Source: Calonectria ilicicola (lineage: Eukaryota; Ascomycota; Sordariomycetes; Hypocreales; Nectriaceae). From it: 64,000 bases of DNA. The stretch lies in NCBI GenBank assembly GCA_020809705.1, contig CP085830.1, forward strand, positions 992,001-1,056,000, written 5' to 3'. Below, piece by piece: positions 56,381 through 64,000 of this stretch. How positions within the stretch are numbered: the first letter of the stretch is position 1; each line of letters opens with the position of its first letter. Below the pieces are notes generated by a model, which saw nothing but the letters and a program-made list of their open reading frames with translations, made no database searches and was not told the origin of the DNA. A program made the translations under genes and the position numbers.

Positions 56381-56761
56381 TTGTGCCGGCGTGCATTATG
56401 CAGTTGTGATTTCTAGTGATTGAAAGGGTGGGACTGAGAGGTTGCAAGGATTCCCCAGTCAAAAATACTGATCGTGCGCCACCATCTCGCGGCACCCACT
56501 GAGGCGTCTGTGTCAAGCATTTAGGCCTCGATGAGCTCAAGCATGAAACAGGGTCCATCCTAACAGTCTCTATCATTGGCCAGCACAGCAATGGAGCTGG
56601 CAGAGGACTTGGGGACTAAGAACCAACGCACCTTTGAACTAACAACCAACGAACATGTCTGCACTGGTGGGCTATGAATCCGATCTGGTGCATGGACACG
56701 TTGATTTTCTATATATTAAGCACACCTCGCTGCATGTTGGGTTTCAAAGTAGACCATAACT
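56381..56761. other. Intergenic region
   Basis: This is the 3' flank of the HET gene and the promoter of the F-box gene. No gene is seen. Confidence 0.5.
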
Positions 56762-58183
56762 ATGACCATGTATGCAAATGATAGCAAAGTTCTGGCGCCC
56801 CTCGAAGCCCTTCCGCTAGAGATTCAGGAACACATTTTCAGTTCCTTGTGCTTGCACTGCTTATATGACCCGTTCGACCAATATCAGCCGATTGATAAGA
56901 TTGATAGATATCAACATCTCAACGCACTCTCGCTCACCTCCAAGCGCCTTCGTCCGCTTGCTTTATCATTCTTAGCACATCACCCTCGCTTCTTCCCAGA
57001 TATCCAAAAGTTCATTCGAGCGCTTGATGATGACCCGAGTTTGGGACCCAATGTGAGAGAGCTCACACTGCAATCGCCGGGCAAGCTGAGCGAGGAGGCT
57101 CAAGGCTTTTACAAGAAGCTTGCACAAAAGTTATTGAGGCGTGCTGGAGAGGATGTGGACCTTGAAGAAGCTGAGGGGAAGGCTTTCAATGGTTCAACAC
57201 TCGCTATGGAGTTGCTTGTGGTGTTGACACCAAACGTCGATACGCTCAGCGTGAAAGTTCGAGATGCTGATTTTGGCGTCGATGGAGCTCTCAAATTCCT
57301 TCCCCGGTATCTCAAGGCTACGGAATTTGGGTTGGGATTTGGAAATGTCACCCATCTAATTTTGGAGAAGGGTGAAGACAACTTCACGCCCTTGAGTCCT
57401 CTTGTCACTGCTTTTTTGAATGCTGCGACAAATCTGTGCAGTCTCAGGCTCGTGCAAATGGACGAGAACTCCAAAAAGGATATAGGATCCTGGCCAGTTC
57501 AAGCATCTCTACAAAATTTAGAGATTTTGGAGATTGAAGAATGCGCTTGGCAAAACCTCGAATTCCTTGAGAAGATGATCCAGCAGGTTCCGAACCTACA
57601 GCGCTTTCGATTCGAAGCCGCCAACGCTTCTCCTTCTCCATCTTTTAACCAACACTACATATCGCCAAAGCAATTTCTCAAGGCCCTTGCACCGTTGCAA
57701 AAGAACTTGAAGCATTTGGATCTGGATCTTAGCGAAGCCGACTATTTCCAAGGCTCCATCGTTGAAGGGGATCTGCAGGACTTTACGGCACTTGAAACAC
57801 TGAAATTGAGCTGGAATTGTTTCTGCGAGTGCGAAACATTTGCCGAGAATTGTCTCAGTGCAATTCTTCCTCCAACGATAAAACGTGTTCACGTTCATAA
57901 CGACAGCGCCTGGCTGGGAGAAATTGCGCAGGTTGCTGAGAAAATCCAAAACGGGGACCTACCAGTCCTGGAACACATCCAAATCGCTAGTTTGTGTGAC
58001 CCAAAGTTCTTCAATGCCGAACAATATGAGTCAGAGGAGATGATATCCAAATTGAAAGCATTGCATAAATGTTTTCAGGGCACTGGTGTCGGTCTATTCT
58101 TTTCTGGGGCAGAATGGGGCTGGGTAAAGCAACAGGATAAAGAGTTGTCATGGATGAATATGGTAAAGTCAAGTAGAGATTGA
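56762..58183 (+). CDS. F-box protein with LRR-like C-terminus
   Basis: A single exon encodes 473 residues. The N-terminal F-box (LEALPLEIQEHIFSSLCL at about 14-31, then LNALSLTSKRLRPLALSFLA) is followed by alternating hydrophobic segments of irregular leucine-rich-repeat type. Examples are VRELTL, VTHLILEKG, LQNLEILEIEEC, NLKHLDLDLSEAD and ALETLKLSWN. This is the usual form of fungal F-box proteins in which the repeats bind the substrate delivered to SCF ubiquitin ligase. No intron is needed. An ATG at 56768 could also start translation. It lies immediately downstream of the HET gene on the same strand. Target unknown. Confidence 0.83.
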   Translation: MTMYANDSKVLAPLEALPLEIQEHIFSSLCLHCLYDPFDQYQPIDKIDRYQHLNALSLTSKRLRPLALSFLAHHPRFFPDIQKFIRALDDDPSLGPNVRELTLQSPGKLSEEAQGFYKKLAQKLLRRAGEDVDLEEAEGKAFNGSTLAMELLVVLTPNVDTLSVKVRDADFGVDGALKFLPRYLKATEFGLGFGNVTHLILEKGEDNFTPLSPLVTAFLNAATNLCSLRLVQMDENSKKDIGSWPVQASLQNLEILEIEECAWQNLEFLEKMIQQVPNLQRFRFEAANASPSPSFNQHYISPKQFLKALAPLQKNLKHLDLDLSEADYFQGSIVEGDLQDFTALETLKLSWNCFCECETFAENCLSAILPPTIKRVHVHNDSAWLGEIAQVAEKIQNGDLPVLEHIQIASLCDPKFFNAEQYESEEMISKLKALHKCFQGTGVGLFFSGAEWGWVKQQDKELSWMNMVKSSRD

Positions 58184-59128
58184 TGAATGTGTAGGTAGTT
58201 TAGTGGCAGTTAATCCGCATTAATTTATTTTTCTGTTAAGCGGGATAGGAAATGCCTTTTGCTATACTTGGAAGAGTAGAGCCTTTGTCCCCTGAAGCTG
58301 AAACTGCACCATCGAAACAATGTGCAGTGGTGAGGCGTGATCTACGAAACAAGCGGTAGGTCGCGTCTGGTCTGGGCTATGCTAAATAAAAATAGATCTT
58401 GTAGAATCAGTAGGGATGCATCAAATGAGGCAGGTGCAATACTGTAGTGGTGTGTTGGAGAAGATTTCGGTTGCTGTTGTTGGTTTGTGACAGGGCATCA
58501 CCAATGAAACAGGGGAGGGGGGATGAAATTGCATTATTCTTATGAAACTGCACAACTCAAACATAAACAACAAGGATTATTGTTCCTCCGTGATGACACG
58601 CGGCACAGTCAATCGAAAGTGGCGTTCCACTTTCTCTTAGCGCCTCGGCACGGAGGAGCGATAGCCAAATTCCGTCTAGCTGTTGACGCTATTGATTTTA
58701 GTGAGATGTGGTTGTAGCCACTACCGCAACTCGCTAGCCCTGATTCGCGAAAAGCGCACGAGATTCGGAGGATTCGGCATAGCTTTGCAAGGGTTGACAC
58801 GAAGCTCAACAGGATTGTGACGCAAAGAGGTAGTCAGCGATGAACGTTTGGCCGACGAATACCTGGCTTCGCCTATCAAGATTCTGGGAAAAGTGGAGAT
58901 AGCTGACCGTTGCCAATATTCAGGGGGTCACTTTTTTTTCAGCTTCGATATCGCCTCAGGGGAAAATGGGCTGCAAAGACTTTGCTTAAGAAGGCGTCAC
59001 GGCATTTTCCGAGGCTCTATAGCGTGCAGACCGCCGTCGTCATCGTGCAATCGAGGAATTGCATTTAAATTTCCCATCTCCCCTACGCTATTGTCATGAC
59101 AATCTCCTTCTCGTAATTTGCATCAGCC
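58184..59128. other. Intergenic region
   Basis: About 0.95 kb with no supported gene. It is the promoter region of the next gene; its last 50 bp include CT-rich leader sequence. Confidence 0.5.
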
Positions 59129-61421
59129 ATGGCGTGGGAGTCGGATTCGGAGTTGGGCGATAAGCCATCGCGAGGCCCTCGCCGGTCCGCATTCCTAACC
59201 TACCTGGGGCAGCTCCCGACCCGGAGAGTAGTCGTGTATATTGCAGCGTTAACACTAATCCCCAGCTTCTTGACGCTGTACCATTTCCAGGTTGGTTTTT
59301 TTTTTCTGTTCAAAGGGTGTTGCGCTCGAGACTGACACTGCGCAGGACCGCGATTATGTTTCTGCTGGAGTTGAGAATGTGAAGCCTACGGCGGGAGCAG
59401 GAAACCATGCCAAACCTCCCGAGGCGGCTGCAGTACAATCTTCCAAGGATCACCAGACAACGACTCAAGTGGTCGCGGCCGAGACAACGGTGATTGAGGT
59501 GCCGGAGTATACACCTTCACCAGGGGACGAAAAGGCTCCGAAACCGGATTGGGATGCTGCAGAGGAAAAACAAGATGTTCCAGACAAAACACAAGATGTT
59601 CCGGAGAAGTCAGAAGACGTTCCAGCAAAGGAACAGGATGCCCCTGAGAAAGAACAGGACGCTTCTGGCAATGAGCAGAGCAAGCCAGAGGGAGCACACG
59701 ACACACCAGGGGATGATGACGATGAGGAGGACGACGATTCCAGAGAAAATACCAAGTTTGTCCCAGAAGACGGCAGCAACTCACCACCAGTCGAATCACA
59801 GCCCCCAGTCGTCCCAGAGCAATCGAAGCCAACCACGCCTGCAGATGCAAAGAAACCAGAGGAGCCCGAAGGCGCAAAACAACCGGATGCACCTCAAAGC
59901 ACCGTGAAACCAGATGCACCCGCCGATAGCAACCATCCAGTAGCAGTGCCCGAAAATCCCGAAAAGCCAATTGCGCCTGAGAGCACGGCACAGCCCGATC
60001 CACCTCCACCAGCCAATCCTCAGCGCAAGAAGGTTGAACGCCGTGTGATCCCTCTGATCGCGGTTGATGGCCCCAGCCCAGATCTTTGCAAGCTCATGTT
60101 TAGCGGAATGGCCAATGGTTATCCAGCCCCTGTCATCATCAATTGGGGAAATGAGGGAAACCGAGCTTTCACTGGAGTTGACCAATCTCACCTTTACAAG
60201 ATTCCGAAAGCACTTGAGTATCTGGATCTCATGATGGGTCCAAAGGCTCACCCGGACGACAAGATCCATGAGGATGATTTAATTTTGCTCATCGATGGCT
60301 GGGACATTTGGTGGCAGCTACCACCCGCCATTTTTATTAAGAGGTTCGATGAGATCAACCAACGAGCCCACGAGCGTCTTGCCAAGGAATGGGGCAAGCT
60401 AGGAAATATGCCCATGAAACAGACAATCGTTGCCGGAGCCCAGAAGCGCTGCACGCCCGAGCCCAAGTTTGGTTTCAACATTCAATGCGATGCGCTCCCC
60501 GAAAGCCCACTACGACCAGATTTGTATGGCGAACAGACCGACAAAGGCGATAACCCCCGAATTTGGCGTCCCAGAAATTACAATGCTGGTACCATCTATG
60601 GTCATGCTGGTGACATGAGACGGTTCATGCGCCGTGCTCTAGACAGAATCAGCCGCATCGCCTCGCACACACCACTGGTGCAATCGGATCAGGGCATGTG
60701 GGCTGAGGTGTGGAGTGAGCAGGAAGTTTTCAGGAACTGGCTTAAAAAGCAGCCTAACCGCGCTGAGAAAGCGTTCCAGGATGACCCTGCCATGAAGATC
60801 ATGATGGAGATGTTTGAGCTACACGTGGGAATCGACTATGCTCAAGAGCTCGCTATTCCAACCGCCTTTTCGGAATACGACGGTGCCATGGTCAAATTCA
60901 GCAACCAAACTTTCATTGATGGGGAGTCACAAAAGCTTGGTATTAGCCCTGTTCGCTTGCAGGGACTTCCACAGGATGTCTTGAGCGTGCAGCCCCCAAT
61001 GCAAAAAATCCTACCGGAAGAAAACACGCCTGGTTGGAATGATCTTACCCTCTATGCCGACTTCTATACTGAGACTGTTCCGGCCATTCTCCATCACAAC
61101 GCTTACGATGGCGATCTAAAGAAGCGTCGAGAGTGGTGGTGGGACTCCACATGGTACTTCCCATACCTCCGGCGCCTCGGCCTGAAGTATCTAGAGCAAC
61201 CAGTGGAATTGGAGCCGCTTGCCCAGTTCGAATCTGGCGACGAGGAACTAATATACAGAGCGCTTCCTTCCGAGAAGACAAAGCGCAAGCCGAGACGATT
61301 CACTCCCGAAATGGTGGAGAGGGGTCTGCCGGAGATGGAGTTTGACGAGACATGCAAAGCAAAGCCGGGCGAGAAGTACTGGTTTGACGAGGTTTTCAGA
61401 GATAACCTTGGCCCGTTTTAA
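59129..61421 (+). CDS. Type II membrane glycosyltransferase-like protein (PLOD/collagen-GT-like)
   Basis: Exon 1 (59129-59290) and exon 2 (59346-61421) are separated by a 55-bp intron (GTTGGT donor, GCGCAG acceptor), giving 745 residues. A short basic cytosolic tail (RGPRRS) precedes one membrane anchor at about 34-51 (VVVYIAALTLIPSFLTL). A long Pro/Glu/Asp/Lys-rich stalk of about 230 residues follows, with degenerate repeats such as KQDVPEK and KEQDAPEK and a run of acidic residues. The lumenal domain, from about residue 285, has LFSGMANGYPAPVIIN-like LMFSGMANGYPAP. It also has the acidic LLIDGWDIWW (Asp371 and Asp374, a likely metal/nucleotide-sugar site) and NYNAGTIYGHAGDMRRF with SDQGMW, as in the GT domain of procollagen lysyl enzymes. 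It is likely a Golgi glycosyltransferase; donor and acceptor are unknown. The family call is by resemblance and moderate; gene structure is firm. Confidence 0.78.
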
Positions 61422-61969
61422 TGAGAAAACTGTAGAAATATTGAAAAAGATGTATATTAGATTAGGCGTTGGCCAAACAACGGAAAATACGAAGACTAAA
61501 GCATAATGTTAGACATTGGTTAAATACCACGCATACGAACTAATACTCCTTCCTTCTGATTGCCAATGGATGTGAAATCGGCAAGTCGAGGAATAATGAG
61601 GGTTCTCTCACTTTAGTTTAACTTTTACCTTGCAGCCATTTGATGTTCTCGCGTAACTGGAAATAGAGAACCGCGCAGTTGGCTATGTTTGACGTATGGC
61701 AATACCCAAAAGAATGAATGAGATCTCTTGAGGGGGCTCACGAGAAAGGTCAAGCCTTCGGTTCCGGATCTTGGTGGTCTCAAGGATAATGCTCATTCAT
61801 CCTCCAATATTACTCTACTCCCTTTAAATAGTGAGAATCACAATATACTCACTACCACAAAGAGCGCACTGAATCATAGCCATTCCACTCTGCCTGTTCG
61901 TATCGGTAGTATGAATCGGAAAACTGCAAATAATTCATATTCAAAGCTACACTATGATATCATATTACT
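61422..61969. other. Convergent intergenic region
   Basis: This is the 3' flanks of the glycosyltransferase-like gene (plus) and the purine-cytosine permease gene (minus). It is AT-rich, with no gene seen. Confidence 0.5.
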
Positions 61970-63637
61970 CTACCGACCGATAACTTTGAGCTCAACATAT
62001 CGCAACACGGGAAAGACTAGTCCTGCAAAACTAAGCCCAAGGTATATTCCCAGCTGTTACTAGTTAGCCGAAATTCTTTACCGGAAAAGTCAAGTCTTCA
62101 CTTACATCGGCACCATATAAACCAACATGTTTGGCGATCGGTCCTATGAAATATATCTGGTCCATACCGAGGACAGAACCCACCCATCCAATGAGGAAAG
62201 CCGCAAGTGCCGCCAAACCAAGTGGCAGTTTGTCTGGGTGGTTCCAGTCATCCCAATCGTAAGCAGACCAGGATTTCCTAAAAATGAGAAACTCTTCTAG
62301 GGTTAGGCATATCCAGATAACTACCCAGTAGCCCATAAGGGCAAGGAAGTTTTCAAAAATCGTGAAGAGGTGGTCGCGACCAACGGCTGCGCAGATTGTA
62401 TATACGATGACTGTAAAGGTGTTCCAAGCGAACCTTGGTACCTTTGCAGGCAATGACCCGAGACATTGAAATCCTAACGCAGCTGAGTAAGTGCCCGGGA
62501 TGTTGTTCGCAATTACTCCGAGAGCCACCAGGACGCCGCAAAACTTTCCAAAGTCATTCAAAGGTGCATAAGCCTCAACAATAAGTGCACCTGACGATAC
62601 TTCATATTGCTCTTGCCAGGAAGCATTGGAAGTCGTGCCAGAACCGATGCCACATCCCAACATGTAAATGAACGCTAAAGAAAGGCCCTCACCCAACCAG
62701 GTCAAGAAGAATGTTCCAACCTTGGAGGCGTGTTGAGGAAAGTATACGTAATAATCCCCACCGACAGGTGCCCAAGCAACAGCGGCTGAAAGGCAAAGAG
62801 AAAGGAACGAAAGACGGTTGGCATTTTTAGTTTCCTTGTCGCCTTCTGATTCATATGTGGTGTTAAAATTAGGCCCAGCAACACCAACGAGAATAAATAA
62901 AACGATAAACTGAGGGATCCAAGCATATCTGGTGACCTAATCAGCGAAAAAAATCTCATTTGGAAACTTTTGCAATGCATACCTCTCATAAACGTGGAAA
63001 AATGGCAGACCAAAGACGGTTATAACCCAGGAAATAACTGCCACGATAATAATGCCAGCAACCATTGTAATCTTTCCATTTGCTACGGCAGAAATTATCT
63101 GACCGCCAATGACACAGTCAATCATGCCGTATCCAGCCATGATGACAATGTTGAGAAGCACACAAATGCGACTCGGCCACCATCCCATTGTGTAGCGTGC
63201 AAAAATCTAAATGACATCAGTTTATAGCGTGGGATGAGTGGTTAGTTGGAACCCACCATTGTGCGAAGGCCAGACATTGGGCCCCATATCCCCATAAAAG
63301 CTGTGCCAGCGCTTCCAAGCAACGCCCCGAAAACCGCGCATAGTGCTGAGTCTGTGAAGGATAGGTCGTAAACGAGAGGACCAAGGAAGCCGAGAGCAAT
63401 GTTATTGGCGGTTAAGTTCGCTGACGACCAAAGAAATAACATCTGCATATAGTTTGGTTTTGAGGCAATATCTTGCTCTTCGGGGGTGACGCGTTGAACT
63501 CCACGAAGCTCAACCCAGTTTGATTCTGATACTTGAGCCACATACTCACGCCAGCCCTTTAGGGACTCAGATGTGCTCGTCGTGTTAAGCTGCTGACCCT
63601 GTTCCGTCGAGGCACTGTCCTCTTTAGACTCATTCAT
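61970..63637 (-). CDS. Purine-cytosine permease (NCS1 family, Fcy2-like)
   Basis: Exons are 63637-63257, 63206-62983, 62928-62106 and 62053-61970, with introns of 50, 54 and 52 bp, giving 503 residues, the usual length of the family. The ATG at 63637 was chosen because the upstream extension is unlike the family. A soluble N-terminus with SESNWVELRGVQRVTPEE precedes twelve membrane segments. Key motifs are SSANLTANNIALGFLGP in helix 1, ARYTMGWWPSRI at the first join, a GPNFNTTYE segment, and APVGGDYYVYFP before helix 6. Family members import cytosine, adenine, guanine and hypoxanthine with protons across the plasma membrane. The last exon (LGIYLGLSFAGL...KVIGR) was found because the third exon would otherwise end in unlike residues. 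The second intron's acceptor CACCAG keeps ERYAWIPQ in frame. Confidence 0.92.
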
Positions 63638-64000
63638 GGTGCTGATTGTTGAACTAGGTGTGCAAGGTCGCAAAGGCTTGGTGTTTTGGGTTGGGGTAAC
63701 CGAATTTAATACTTGATGAAATGAATGCCACCAGTGGTCAGATAAGGCAGGGGTATTCTGCGAAATCTCCACTGTAACATGATGGCCTTATCAGACTTTT
63801 CGTCTAATTTTTTTTCTGATATGCTTGAAAATCCTAGTCGCCCTACCTATCATGGAAGCTAGGATACAACTCTGAATCGGCACTCGGCACTCATGTGGGG
63901 CTATAAAGTATAGCTAGGGAATTTCGATAGCTCTACAGCTCAAGCACGAGCCCAGTCTCAGGCAGGACTACTCTGGCAATAAAGTAAACTTCATGAAGGT
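63638..64000. other. Promoter region of the purine-cytosine permease
   Basis: This is the upstream flank of the minus-strand permease gene. No gene is visible up to the window edge. Confidence 0.5.

Noticed and set aside
1..64000. CRISPR arrays, bacterial operons or prophage
   Set aside because: The sequence is eukaryotic with spliceosomal introns. No regularly spaced short repeats with unique spacers were seen.

Overview
The window is nuclear DNA of a filamentous ascomycete, most likely a leotiomycete (Helotiales-like). It carries intron-rich genes with introns mostly of 47-75 bp, GT-AG borders and CTAAC/CTGAC-like branch sites. It also has families typical of Pezizomycotina (HET, Zn2Cys6, F-box, a kievitone-hydratase-like hydratase, DUF7702-type membrane protein) and a tRNA-Lys with a short intron. 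The order-level placement rests on recalled resemblance only. All exon structures were built by hand from splice motifs, frame continuity and family resemblance. For the multi-exon genes modelled across all exons, exon lengths sum to a multiple of three (the acyl-CoA dehydrogenase at 7900-9369 is the exception, because its 5' end is unresolved).

Layout. 1-9.4 kb: AT-rich and gene-poor, with a C2H2-type zinc-finger protein, a stand-alone response-regulator receiver protein, and an acyl-CoA dehydrogenase whose 5' end looks disrupted. 10.8-21.4 kb: secreted serine carboxypeptidase, short-chain dehydrogenase, F-box protein, an unrecognised three-exon protein, a MITE-like inverted-repeat element, a secreted hydratase-like protein and an APH-type kinase. 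24-34.7 kb: nine-exon amino-acid/choline-type permease, mitochondrial RCF2-like protein, sugar transporter tail-to-tail with a dimeric alpha/beta-barrel-like protein, tRNA-Lys(CUU), and a 71-residue protein with strongly biased codons. 35-44.2 kb: GH78 alpha-L-rhamnosidase, Zn2Cys6 regulator, multi-pass membrane protein, and a four-exon F-box-like protein. 44.6-46.1 kb: a secreted cysteine-rich protein made of about fourteen 29-residue repeats, followed by about 6.4 kb with no recognisable gene. 52.5-64 kb: GT64-like glycosyltransferase, HET-domain protein, F-box protein, a second type II membrane glycosyltransferase-like protein, and a purine-cytosine permease.

The genes do not form an obvious biosynthetic cluster. 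Several fit nutrient acquisition or a plant-associated lifestyle: rhamnosidase, carboxypeptidase, sugar, amino-acid and nucleobase transporters, the hydratase, and the secreted Cys-rich protein. HET and F-box genes add self-recognition and ubiquitin-type functions. I saw no complete transposon ORF, no CRISPR array and no clearly new multi-gene system. The most unusual single items are the Cys-rich repeat protein with its long gene-free flank, a zinc-finger protein with predicted membrane segments, a GC-AG intron in the GT64 gene, and the inverted-repeat structures.
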